A DNA stretch of 64,000 nt from contig CALMSX010000083.1 in assembly GCA_937872515.1 (NCBI GenBank), forward strand, positions 1 to 64,000. The letters run 5' to 3'. This stretch comes from an uncultured Bacteroidota bacterium (GTDB lineage Bacteria > Bacteroidota > Bacteroidia > Chitinophagales > Saprospiraceae). Of the stretch, positions 1-7,774 are shown one piece after another. Every line of letters starts with the position of its first letter. The stretch's first letter is position 1. The translations under genes and the position numbers were made by a program. The notes beneath the pieces were generated by a model, which did not search any database, was not told the origin of the DNA, and saw nothing but the letters and a program-made list of their open reading frames with translations.

Positions 1-149
1 ATACTCAACTTTTGCTGTCTACGTCTCCAAAAGGATATGATCCCAGGACTCAGATTGTTCCTTTTGCTGTACTCCAAAATTGATAAACCGCTTTTCTCGC
101 ATGCATTCAAATGCCTTTGCCTTTCCTCTTCTGAATATCTTTTATTCAT
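1..149 (-). CDS. IS66-type TnpA-like accessory protein, partial (runs off window start)
   Basis: Reading the minus strand from an ATG at 149 gives 49 codons that stay open to the window edge, so the C-terminus is missing. The peptide starts MNKRYSEEERQRHL and continues with an EKSGLSILEYSKRNNLSP stretch and a WRRRQQ motif. This is the helix-turn-helix layout of the small accessory protein (TnpA) of IS66-family elements, in which a basic WRRR follows the recognition helix. It marks an insertion sequence, or a remnant of one, at the left edge of the island that carries the toxin cassettes. The family call rests on motif resemblance; whether tnpB and the transposase follow lies outside the window. 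An IS3-type OrfA is the main alternative. Confidence 0.6.
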   Translation of the reverse strand, partial: MNKRYSEEERQRHLNACEKSGLSILEYSKRNNLSPGIISFWRRRQQKLS

Positions 150-252
150 TTCTTTTTTGAGGCAAAGCTAAACCGTCATATGTGGCTTATAAATATGTAG
201 TTGGTCGGATGCTTACTTAGGTCACGTACGTACAGGTGAGGGGCATACTAAT

Positions 253-528
253 TTGGATGGTATATCTGATAATGGAATGAAAAAATACGGCACAAAATAT
301 CAAGGCGAGGATAGTGAATTTTATAATAACATAATGTCTGCAGGCACCAAAATTAATCTAAATTCTTCAACAGCCTATCTTTTTGTTTCAGAAGATTTAG
401 CAATTATACACAATACACAAGCATTTATTACAAAAGAATTTAATTTTAATGGAATTAAGATAACTCTTTGTCCTAATACTTGCCCAATTGATAATTTAAC
501 AGTTAGATTGAATAATGATAGACCATAA
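253..528 (+). CDS. Hypothetical protein, possible orphan toxin tip
   Basis: An AT-rich 91-codon ORF with no recognised motif, signal peptide or membrane segment. The open frame continues upstream of the ATG to a stop near 190 without a clear start, so it may be the tail of a larger gene that was truncated. It ends two bases before the ATG of a lipoprotein gene, the same tight spacing seen 2 kb further on, where an Rhs-linked toxin candidate is followed by a lipoprotein. By analogy it could be the orphaned end of a polymorphic toxin, but the sequence shows no Rhs core here and I do not recognise the domain. Base composition matches the AT-rich island and not the housekeeping genes to the right. 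Confidence 0.4.
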   Translation: MDGISDNGMKKYGTKYQGEDSEFYNNIMSAGTKINLNSSTAYLFVSEDLAIIHNTQAFITKEFNFNGIKITLCPNTCPIDNLTVRLNNDRP

Positions 529-530
529 AT

Positions 531-1178
531 ATGAGAATATTAATTTTGATTTTAACAATATTTATTTATTTTTCTTGTAAATCAGGAAACTCGCAAACTT
601 TTACCTCTTATTCTATATCTTTTGAACGCTTAAAAGGTGCGGAATTCACAGCATATACTAAAATTGGTAATAATAAGATATTCATAGATACAATATCTTT
701 AACCTCAATGCATTATCCTGATTTTCTAAAAAGGGAAAAATTTGAAAAATTTTGGACTTGTCCAATTATTGACTCGATACAAAAATTAGACTTTACAAGT
801 TCAGAATTGCAATACTTTGAAGATAGTTTGAATAAAATAATTAAAATGAATCATTTTTCTCCAACAATTGAAGATTTAAACACAATATACAAGAAAACAT
901 TTTATAATTCAGTTTCAAATCAGGATCCTGAATGGTATTCAGAAATTGATTCATTCTACATTTTCCTTAATTCAAATGACAGTTATGATATTTGCGAAAG
1001 AATAATGTACAACAATATAAGGAGTACACTTGAAATAAAGCACAATAAAGGAATTATTTTCACAAAAAAATATTCAAAAGATGTTATATCGAAACAATTT
1101 GTTTATATAGAACTTGAAAACAATAAAGTAAGAATAAAAGAGCTTTGTCCCAATATTAGAAATTATAATTTTGAATAA
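531..1178 (+). CDS. Predicted lipoprotein, unknown function (possible immunity protein)
   Basis: The first 16 residues form a short hydrophobic signal ending in a lipobox-like IYFSC, so the protein should be exported and lipid-anchored at Cys16. The remaining 200 residues are rich in Asn, Ser, Ile and Lys, as expected from the low GC of this region, and contain no domain I recognise. It starts two bases after the stop of the preceding 91-codon ORF, so the two are probably co-transcribed. In Bacteroidota polymorphic-toxin loci the gene right after the toxin tip is often an immunity protein, and lipoprotein immunity proteins occur. That role is inference from position only. Confidence 0.55.
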   Translation: MRILILILTIFIYFSCKSGNSQTFTSYSISFERLKGAEFTAYTKIGNNKIFIDTISLTSMHYPDFLKREKFEKFWTCPIIDSIQKLDFTSSELQYFEDSLNKIIKMNHFSPTIEDLNTIYKKTFYNSVSNQDPEWYSEIDSFYIFLNSNDSYDICERIMYNNIRSTLEIKHNKGIIFTKKYSKDVISKQFVYIELENNKVRIKELCPNIRNYNFE

Positions 1179-1397
1179 TATTTTTTAATGAGAGAATATT
1201 TATGGATAAATCAGCCATAGGCAAACTCTGCTGTGCTAATTAAATTAACAGCTTATTCCCTATTGTAGTTGTAGCATTGAATCTGTTTAAATACCTATAT
1301 CAAGAAATAAATACTTTTAAAGCGGCATAAATGTTAAGTAGCCCTTGTTATACTGTGACAAGTGCAATTTCAATTCAAAATTAGCATCAACGCAATA
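1179..1397. other. AT-rich intergenic spacer in the island
   Basis: About 220 bases with no convincing ORF on either strand. It ends with a short stretch (about 1367-1392, ATTCAAAATTAGCATCAA) that resembles the 3' end of the downstream repeat, suggesting a degenerate extra copy of the repeat terminus. No terminator or TAnnTTTG promoter stands out. Confidence 0.4.
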
Positions 1398-1497
1398 CCC
1401 CCGCTGTCCTAAGTTTACACCCAATACCCTAACTAAGAGACCTGTGCCATTTGACAGTATAAATATGAAGTTTGCAACTTCAAACCAATTTTAGCAT
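1398..1497 (+). repeat. Cassette-flanking repeat, copy A
   Basis: Copy A begins CCCCCGCTGTCCTA and ends with TGAAGTTTGCAACTTCAAACCAAT followed closely by TAGCAT. The inner part GAAGTTTGCAACTTC is a palindrome. The same start, the same end and partly similar middle recur at 3313-3401 in the same orientation. The pair frames the Rhs tip/toxin/lipoprotein cassette. The right end of copy A overlaps the first codons of the Rhs ORF. Confidence 0.65.
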
Positions 1498-2554
1498 CAC
1501 CAAAATCTCCAGCACTGAAAGAATATCCCCCTCCCCCCCCAACTGCGCAGGCAAAACCGGTGAGGCCCTCAAACAATGCCTCTGTGAAGCCGGTACCTGT
1601 ACCGACCTGATTTACTTCTTCCACTCCAATCACATCGGCTCCAGCACATTTTTAACAGATTTTTCGGGACAACCTTATGAATTCATTTTATATTTGCCTT
1701 ACGGTGAGTTACTCGTAAATCAAAAAGTTGGTCCATACGAGACACCGTACAAGTTTACCGGCAAAGAATCAGATCCCGAAACCGACCTGACTTATTTTGG
1801 GGCGAGGTATTATGATGCGGCGCTGGGGATTTGGTTGGGGGTGGATCCACTGGCGGAGAAAATGCCAGGTCATAGTCCATATTGTTATGGCTTCAATAAT
1901 CCGGTTGGGATGATAGATCCAGATGGTAGAGCTCCTATGGATGCTACAAGCTGGCCACCTAAATGGTGGACAAGATGGTCAGGTCGTTCTGAAGCTGAAA
2001 AATCTATACCATTGGCCTATTCCATGATTGCTTATAGCATGAGATACGAAAAAGGATCTCGTACAGTAGGAACTATTGCTACTAATTTTTCATTAATGGG
2101 ACGAAATTCAGAATCTCAAAGTATATTGACACCTGAAACAAGCACAAATACAGGATCGCAGAATGCAGTTAGACATGCTACTCTTTCTGCATTAGCATAC
2201 AATAAATTTTTTGATGCAGGTGTTACTGCCACATTAAAATCACATGAAGAAAACACTGTTGTTGACCCAAATCAAACTATATTTAAAACTTATTATGAAG
2301 TTGATATGGCAGCTGACTTTAAAAACAATGCCTTAGGTAAAGAAATAGCTGATAGTTACAGCTTTTATGAATCGCCTTCAAATATTGATATCTTCAAAAA
2401 AGTTCTTGATAAAGCATATAATGAAGGAGTATGGCATGGTGTTAAAACTAAAAATGGTTTTGAACTGAAACAGATAAAATTAACGAAGGAACAGTATTGT
2501 GATTATATGGAAGCACTTCAAAATAAGAATAATTATGCTGAGTGGGAAAAGTAA
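1472..2554 (+). CDS. Truncated Rhs-core protein with C-terminal toxin-like domain
   Basis: Residues about 47-152 match the Rhs/YD repeat-associated core: FHSNHIGSSTFLTD, then YKFTGKESDPETDLTYFGARYYD, then WLGVDPLAEK and NNPVGMIDPDGRAP, the usual junction before the variable toxin. The 1,000 or more residues of the normal Rhs shell are missing; the ORF opens at a TTG inside the flanking repeat, so this is a headless cassette. The C-terminal 200 residues carry NAVRHA (231-236), SHE (257-259) and DFKNNALG (282-289), a His/His-Glu/Asp-Asn-Asn pattern like the DUF6973-type toxin domain. The following lipoprotein overlaps its 3' end by 20 bases and is the likely immunity gene. Whether it is expressed alone or serves as a donor tip for recombination into a full-length rhs gene cannot be seen here. 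Confidence 0.75.
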   Translation: MQLQTNFSITKISSTERISPSPPNCAGKTGEALKQCLCEAGTCTDLIYFFHSNHIGSSTFLTDFSGQPYEFILYLPYGELLVNQKVGPYETPYKFTGKESDPETDLTYFGARYYDAALGIWLGVDPLAEKMPGHSPYCYGFNNPVGMIDPDGRAPMDATSWPPKWWTRWSGRSEAEKSIPLAYSMIAYSMRYEKGSRTVGTIATNFSLMGRNSESQSILTPETSTNTGSQNAVRHATLSALAYNKFFDAGVTATLKSHEENTVVDPNQTIFKTYYEVDMAADFKNNALGKEIADSYSFYESPSNIDIFKKVLDKAYNEGVWHGVKTKNGFELKQIKLTKEQYCDYMEALQNKNNYAEWEK

Positions 2555-3107
2555 TGTTTTAATATTAGGAATTCTTATGCTCATTAACATTTTGTCACAG
2601 TCATGTAATTTGGCATCTTGTGATGAATCATGTCAAGAACGAGAGTTTAATAAAAAAATTGATCTTGGAAGATATAATCAGGACGCCATCAATTTTTATA
2701 ACAAATTGAATTCATTAACCTTTTCAAGTAATGAAGTGAAAGAAATAGATTTAAGTGAATTGTTCGAGCAATCAATTTCAAGGATAGTTTTGATTGAAAG
2801 AATGTCAGTTGATTTTAGTAAACCATGTCAAAAATTAAATTTAGATCAAGTATTAAAAGATAAAGAATATTGTCAAGTTTTGAAAGTAGAATATTCTAAT
2901 CATGAAATTGGATATATTATTGGAAGATGCGAATATGATTTAATGGGATTTACAAAATCTTATTGTAAAATAGGATTTGATTTATCAAACAAAGTTCAAT
3001 ATTTATTACCTTCTGATAAATTAAGTATTATTTTTAATCCAGGTGAAAGGGAAAAATTTTCGATCTACTCAAAAGATTATAGACCATTTGAAATAAATTG
3101 TAATTAA
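2535..3107 (+). CDS. Lipoprotein, likely immunity partner of the Rhs toxin tip
   Basis: I place the start at the ATG at 2535 and not at 2499, because from there the protein opens with MLSGKSN, a hydrophobic stretch and the lipobox LSQSC at about residue 24. The mature N-terminus is cysteine-rich (CNLASCDESC). The body is about 165 residues with no recognised fold. It overlaps the upstream toxin ORF by 20 bases in another frame, indicating translational coupling. An exported, membrane-anchored product suggests that protection would be needed in the periplasm or envelope. The immunity role is inferred from position and coupling; the alternative is an unrelated cargo lipoprotein. Confidence 0.6.
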   Translation: MLSGKSNVLILGILMLINILSQSCNLASCDESCQEREFNKKIDLGRYNQDAINFYNKLNSLTFSSNEVKEIDLSELFEQSISRIVLIERMSVDFSKPCQKLNLDQVLKDKEYCQVLKVEYSNHEIGYIIGRCEYDLMGFTKSYCKIGFDLSNKVQYLLPSDKLSIIFNPGEREKFSIYSKDYRPFEINCN

Positions 3108-3312
3108 TTACATTAAGCCATGCAGTGATGCTAGGCATTTTTATTGTGGGAGAGAATAGGCATGAATGTTGTAAGCTTATTTAATGTTCTATTAATTAGA
3201 GGCACTACATAGGATCTATTAAGTGTTCTCTAGCCGTTGTCACTCCTAATAAAAATCCTATAGTTGTATCCCCGCATCTCAAAGTTTATTATTATACTCA
3301 TTTCAAAAGCTG

Positions 3313-3401
3313 CCCCCGCTGTCCTAGTTTTCATCCTCTTCCCAAACTCAACATTGGACGGCCTAGATTTGAAGTTTTAACCTTCAAACCAATAATAGCA
3401 T
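3313..3401 (+). repeat. Cassette-flanking repeat, copy B
   Basis: This copy starts CCCCCGCTGTCCTA and ends TGAAGTTTTAACCTTCAAACCAAT plus TAGCAT, matching the ends of the copy at 1398-1497 in the same orientation. The middle has diverged and is about 10 bases shorter. It directly abuts the 3' end of the truncated glycosyltransferase on the other strand. The 205 bases between the lipoprotein and this repeat contain no convincing gene. Confidence 0.65.
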
Positions 3402-3403
3402 AC

Positions 3404-4033
3404 CTATTTACCAACAATCTCTTTGATGATGTACAACGGCCTGCCCTTGGTCTGAAAAAAGATGCGCAAGACGTACTCGCCCAATAAGCCAATGGCCATC
3501 ATTTGTGCTCCTCCAAATAAGGTGATGAGCAAAATTATGGCGGTAAAACCCCTCGGTGCGGTGTCATATACTATCTTTTCAAATAAAATCCAGGCCAGGT
3601 AGCCTCCGGATACAAAAATGGTCAGCATGCCAATCAATGTGATGAACTGGATGGGGGCTTCGCTAAAGTTGAACACACCATTGAAGGCCAGTTTGAATAA
3701 TTTTGAGATGGGATATTTGGTGTCACCGTCGGCGCGGGCGTCTCTGTTGTAGGCTATGCCGGTTTGTTTGAAACCTATCCAGCTGCGCATTCCCCTTATA
3801 TACCTGCTTTCTTCGGGCATGGAGTTGAGGTGGTCTACTACCCTCCTGCTCATGATACAAAAGTCTCCGCTGTCGATGGGTTTGGCAATGTTGGTCAACT
3901 TTGACTGGAGCCGGTAAAAGCCCGCATAAGCCCATTGTTTCCACCATACTTCTTTTCTTGTTTGCCTGATGGCATAGACCACATCGTAGCCTTCTTTTAG
4001 TTTTGCATAGAAGGGATGGATCAACTCCGGCAC
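3404..4033 (-). pseudogene. Glycosyltransferase family 2 (GtrB/DPM1-like), N-terminal catalytic part missing
   Basis: The 209 residues match the C-terminal two thirds of a polyprenyl-phosphate glycosyltransferase: PELIHPFYAKLKEGYDVVYA, then a DSGDF motif, then YPISKLFKLAFNGVFNFSEAPI and two hydrophobic membrane helices at about 130-155 and 165-190. Intact members run about 310-320 residues. Here the frame begins GTG-CCG-GAG-TTG exactly inside the usual DLQDPPELI motif, with a TAG stop one codon upstream, so the nucleotide-sugar binding half and the DxD aspartates are gone. The break suggests a deletion or rearrangement at about 4034. The neighbouring membrane glycosyltransferase on the same strand could once have used the lipid-linked sugar this enzyme made. 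Confidence 0.8.
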
Positions 4034-4105
4034 CTAAGTGATCAAAAAAGGAAGTCAGAAGATGAAAAATTCAATGCTATTATTGGATTTATTGGTATTT
4101 ACTTC

Positions 4106-5371
4106 CTAAGGCTCGTAAAAGATGAAATCCTGGTCTTCATAAACTTTTTTGTAATCAAGATTTGCATCTGGAAACTTTGCTTTAATAACAATAATTAGTT
4201 TTAAACCATCCCGTTTGAAGTCTACCATCCATTCTTTTTTAGCTAAGACATCATTGTTTTCTGACCATCCAAATCTGTTAGCAAAATAAAGCCCTGTAGG
4301 GTTGAATTGGCCTAAATTGACCATTACCTTATCTTCCTGGCGGCAAAATTGATCTACTAAAGCAGTTAGCCTTGGATATGACTTTAATTCTTCAACCGGT
4401 TGTGCTTTTTCATAATTGTCTTTGACACCAAAAAAGAAAAACACAGTAACAACAACCAGTGCTATTTTATTATTTGGTATTATATTGTGTATTGCATAGC
4501 CGAATAATAAAGATAATAGCGGGACATATGGAATTATATAATAATTATGCGCAGGGAATACACTTCCCGATTTAGCTATAAACCCTAAAAATAGAAAAGT
4601 GTAAATTAAGTAAACAAATATTATATTCTTATCTATTTTGAAAAGTGCAAGACCAAGTCCCATTATGGAAACGAAGAATGGAAACCTGTTTGAGAACGCA
4701 TTCACTTCTACTCTGTACCAAGCATTTTGAGATTCATTGATAATTTGTAAAAAGCCATCTCTAATTCCAGAAGGCCAAACTAACTGATTACCGTATGTAT
4801 CCACTAGATAAGGTACCCAATAAAGATACCAGGTCGCAACGATAAGAGAGACAATAAAAAATCCAATACCCCCTGTCAATAGTTTTTTATTATTTATATT
4901 TTCGATAACAGGAATCGTCAAAAAGGCAAGAACACAGAAAGCAGGAAATTTACTTAATCCACCCAAACATAATATTATTAGACCCGGTATTAAGTAAGTA
5001 TATTTAGAAGTTTTTATATACTGCAACAGGAACCAAACAGAAACAAATACCAATGCTTGTGAAAAAGTGTCGGGCATTATTTTCCTGGCAAATAAATATA
5101 CGATGCTTGATAGAAAAATAGCAGTTGTATATAACGCTATTTGTTTATTAAACAGTTCTGATATAATCTTATAGAAAAAAAAGATGCCTATAGAAGTAAA
5201 TAATAAATTCACTAATCTGCCATACCAGAAGTTGTAACCCAAAACCTTGTATAACAAGGCAATAATAGCATTAAATATCGGAAACTCACTACCAATTATG
5301 TAATCTCCTTTGCAACAAAACACTGTTCTGGGAAACATTAAGTTGGGATGCTCCAAAAGGTTTTTTGACAT
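4106..5371 (-). CDS. ArnT/PMT-like membrane glycosyltransferase, N-terminus split off by a (TA)n frameshift
   Basis: The open frame encodes 421 residues with roughly ten hydrophobic helices, the architecture of GT39/GT83-type enzymes that move a sugar from a polyprenyl-phosphate donor on the outer face of the inner membrane. The in-frame ATG at 5371 is unlikely to be the true start: upstream the same frame stays open and encodes a first membrane helix followed by LIDDHAWRQSLTSI, the acidic first periplasmic loop expected for the family. A good ATG lies at 5511 (MKNYIYIY) but is out of frame by two bases. Removing one TA unit from the tract at 5485-5502 would give a continuous 467-residue protein. 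As sequenced it is therefore probably switched off or truncated. The substrate is unknown; O-antigen, glycolipid or protein glycosylation are possible. Confidence 0.75.
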   Translation of the reverse strand: MSKNLLEHPNLMFPRTVFCCKGDYIIGSEFPIFNAIIALLYKVLGYNFWYGRLVNLLFTSIGIFFFYKIISELFNKQIALYTTAIFLSSIVYLFARKIMPDTFSQALVFVSVWFLLQYIKTSKYTYLIPGLIILCLGGLSKFPAFCVLAFLTIPVIENINNKKLLTGGIGFFIVSLIVATWYLYWVPYLVDTYGNQLVWPSGIRDGFLQIINESQNAWYRVEVNAFSNRFPFFVSIMGLGLALFKIDKNIIFVYLIYTFLFLGFIAKSGSVFPAHNYYIIPYVPLLSLLFGYAIHNIIPNNKIALVVVTVFFFFGVKDNYEKAQPVEELKSYPRLTALVDQFCRQEDKVMVNLGQFNPTGLYFANRFGWSENNDVLAKKEWMVDFKRDGLKLIIVIKAKFPDANLDYKKVYEDQDFIFYEP

Positions 5372-5484
5372 AATACTTGTAAGACTTTGTCTCCAGGCAT
5401 GATCGTCAATCAGTTGTAAATCAATGTTTTGTACTCCGAAAAAAAATGCAATAGCAATAAATGTTATAAAAATATAATTTTGAT

Positions 5485-5502
5485 TATATATATATATATA
5501 TA
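5485..5502. repeat. (TA)9 dinucleotide tract at the start of the membrane glycosyltransferase gene
   Basis: Nine TA units lie between the ATG at 5511 (minus strand) and the conserved coding frame. With nine units, the distance from this ATG to the in-frame codon at 5371 is 140 bases, which is not a multiple of three. With eight it would be 138, or 46 codons. Such tracts change length by slipped-strand mispairing. The rest of the gap (5503-5714) is AT-rich and shows no gene. Confidence 0.85.
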
Positions 5503-5714
5503 ATTTTTCATGCTTTAAAATTAATAATCAATAAATTATAAATTCTCTTTTATTCCGAAGAACAAAATCCAAGCAATCATTCGGTTGTTTTATGATACTT
5601 TTAACATATCAACTTTTTAAATGAAGTTGAAACTTTGATTTTGTTTTCATGTGTTATTATATTTCTTTTCCATTTGCAATTGTCAACAATTTTATAAGAA
5701 AAGAATCGCTATTT

Positions 5715-7103
5715 TTAAGAAACCGCCGGCTTCCTCTTCGTCTTAAACATCTCTACTACCTGCTTTTCAGTCAGGAAGCCCATTTCAACAAAGGATGAGG
5801 ATACAAATTTTTTGATGTCCTGGTAATCTTTGCTCCTTTTATCTGTGTATTTTTTGAAACATTTTTTAACATAATCCATGCTGGCTTCTTTGATGTCCTG
5901 GTTGAATTTTTCATTGGAGAAAATGCCAATGTAAGCCACAATGATTTTATTGATTTCGAAGTAATCAGCATACTGCTCTACTTCAAGGTGCTGAAGAAAA
6001 CGGGTGATGTAGCCATTGATTACGGCCCTTACACATTCATTCTCCTGAGAGAGTCCCTGGTGGCCATCATAGTATGCTCTAACGGCATCAATGGCATCGG
6101 GATGTACAAAGCCCTTGGCATGCACTTCGAGTACAGTATTGAAGTAGGCTTTCAATTCAGCAGAATCTATTGGGGCTAATAGTCTGGATAATTGCATTTC
6201 ATTTTCGGGCATGATTTTGATAGAACCATCATTCAACAAGGCATCGTACAAAGAAAAGAAGCTTGAGATGACCTGGTTATTGCCTTTGTACAACTCATTA
6301 AATGTCTGCGTATAGGCTGTATCAAGACCATTTTCCAGCGGAAACATCAAACCTATGATGATCAACAAATCCATGTATTCCTGAGAGCCTCTTAGCGCCG
6401 GATTGCTGATAAAGGACTTAATATGACCGGACAAGTTTTCGTTGTTGGTAGCATGGCTTGATCGGTAAATCAAAAATGCCTTCAACGCGTGATAAGACGA
6501 AAGCAACTGGTAATCGGTGTCGGGAAAATCAGCGCTGTGGTAATTGACGTAGGTAAACTGGTTTTTGTATTTTAGGAAGGCCTCTTTTCTCTTTTCAACA
6601 TCTCTCATCGCGTCTGATTTCATGCTGGTAAGATAAGCTTTGATTTTTTTGTTGTCAATGCTTTCTATGAGGTTGGTGATCCAGATATCTGAACTTAAGG
6701 CAAAGCCTATCTGGGTAGTTTGTCCTATCCTTTTTTTGATTTGCTCAAAATTAGGGGAATGGCAGATGGCCAATAAAATATCTTTGAAGTGGTTTTGGGG
6801 TACCGCATATTTAAAGGTATGATCAATATGACCCCTCAAGACAGCATAGCCAAGAATTTTGGGCAAGTACAACCCTTCAAATTTAGGATCTAAAAGTTCT
6901 TTTTCCAATTGTTCTAACTGGAGAGGACTGTCATTGGCCACCACTTCATAAACCGAGTGGATGGCAGGTTCAAATTCATCCTGAAGGTTTTTATACAACA
7001 CCTCATCTTCTTCTTCGAGGTAGGCTGCTAAAATTTCTGATTCCTGGATGGCATCTGCCAATTGATCCAATGCATCTTTGTAATTTTGATGTAACAGTTC
7101 CAT
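5715..7103 (-). CDS. Hypothetical protein, all-helical
   Basis: A 462-residue protein I do not recognise. It has no signal peptide and no membrane helix. It is rich in Leu, Glu, Lys and Ala, with regular heptad-like spacing that suggests an all-alpha repeat fold (HEAT- or TPR-like), starting with an acidic helix (MELLHQNYKDALDQLADAIQ) and ending in a basic tail (FKTKRKPAVS). Codon use is like the housekeeping genes, so it marks the return to the core chromosome after the island. It lies downstream of rpsP on the same strand, separated by about 100 bases that contain the rpsP terminator, so it is probably transcribed separately. Confidence 0.7.
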   Translation of the reverse strand: MELLHQNYKDALDQLADAIQESEILAAYLEEEDEVLYKNLQDEFEPAIHSVYEVVANDSPLQLEQLEKELLDPKFEGLYLPKILGYAVLRGHIDHTFKYAVPQNHFKDILLAICHSPNFEQIKKRIGQTTQIGFALSSDIWITNLIESIDNKKIKAYLTSMKSDAMRDVEKRKEAFLKYKNQFTYVNYHSADFPDTDYQLLSSYHALKAFLIYRSSHATNNENLSGHIKSFISNPALRGSQEYMDLLIIIGLMFPLENGLDTAYTQTFNELYKGNNQVISSFFSLYDALLNDGSIKIMPENEMQLSRLLAPIDSAELKAYFNTVLEVHAKGFVHPDAIDAVRAYYDGHQGLSQENECVRAVINGYITRFLQHLEVEQYADYFEINKIIVAYIGIFSNEKFNQDIKEASMDYVKKCFKKYTDKRSKDYQDIKKFVSSSFVEMGFLTEKQVVEMFKTKRKPAVS

Positions 7104-7130
7104 TGTTAAAATTTTGGATTATAATAAATG

Positions 7131-7164
7131 AAAACCTGGTAAAATTTTTAGGCTTTACCAGGTT
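7131..7164 (-). terminator. Intrinsic terminator after rpsP
   Basis: On the minus strand, an 11-bp perfect stem AACCTGGTAAA / TTTACCAGGTT with a 10-base loop is followed by a short T run (GTTTTCATT). It sits about 45 bases after the rpsP stop. A second small hairpin, TTTGGGG-TTA-CCCCAAA, lies at 7187-7203 between the stop and this stem. Confidence 0.75.
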
Positions 7165-7206
7165 CAATTAAATATCTTAAAATAGATTTGGGGTTACCCC
7201 AAATGA

Positions 7207-7698
7207 TCACTCTTCTTCGTTACCTGCCTGTGGCTCTTCTCTGAAAGCAGCCTGGTCAGCTTCCGGAGCTGCTACTTTGGCAACTACTTTCATTTCACCG
7301 GAAACCATTTTGTTGAAGTTGGCTTTTTCAGCCTTGGTTTTGTCAACCCTGCTTTGAATTTTAGCTTCTTTAGCGTCAATCCAAGCTGCTAGTTTGGCAT
7401 CTGCCTGCTCCTGACTGATGGCACCTTTTTTCACACCATTTTGAAGGTGTTTTTTCAACAATACTCCTTTAAATCGGAGGATTGCTGCTACGGTATCAGT
7501 AGGTTGAGCACCTTTGGTTAACCAATCATATGCCTTTTCTCTGTCCAACTCGATGGTTGCAGGAACGGTCAATGGGTTATAACTTCCAATGCTTTCGATA
7601 AATTTTCCGTCTCTTGGAGATCTTGAATTGGCTACCACAATGTGGTAAAAAGGGTTCTTTTTACGTCCCCTACGGGCAAGGCGAATTTTTACAGCCAC
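7207..7698 (-). CDS. rpsP: 30S ribosomal protein bS16
   Basis: The N-terminal 80 residues are a clear bS16: [38 protein letters not shown], and [13 protein letters not shown]. The protein binds 16S rRNA during 30S assembly. At 163 residues it is about twice the length of the enterobacterial protein; the extra C-terminal half is Ala/Lys/Glu-rich and probably helical, a known trait of Bacteroidota bS16. Unlike many bacteria, rimM, trmD and rplS are not next to it; rplS is 32 kb away. A TAATTTTG -7 element lies at 7775-7782 and a strong terminator follows, so the gene is probably a single-gene unit. Confidence 0.97.
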   Translation of the reverse strand: MAVKIRLARRGRKKNPFYHIVVANSRSPRDGKFIESIGSYNPLTVPATIELDREKAYDWLTKGAQPTDTVAAILRFKGVLLKKHLQNGVKKGAISQEQADAKLAAWIDAKEAKIQSRVDKTKAEKANFNKMVSGEMKVVAKVAAPEADQAAFREEPQAGNEEE

Positions 7699-7774
7699 TT
7701 GTTAAAATTTTATAAGTATTTGAAAATCAAACCTAATTACTGTGATCAACACACTTTTTAGGTTTTTAACGGTG

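Noticed and set aside
1433..1633. 66-codon minus-strand ORF in the Rhs start region
   Set aside because: Gly-rich antisense of the Rhs frame and the flanking repeat; no independent evidence.
4016..4198. 60-codon forward ORF near the truncated glycosyltransferase
   Set aside because: It runs antisense over the ends of two glycosyltransferase frames with unlikely composition; a shadow.
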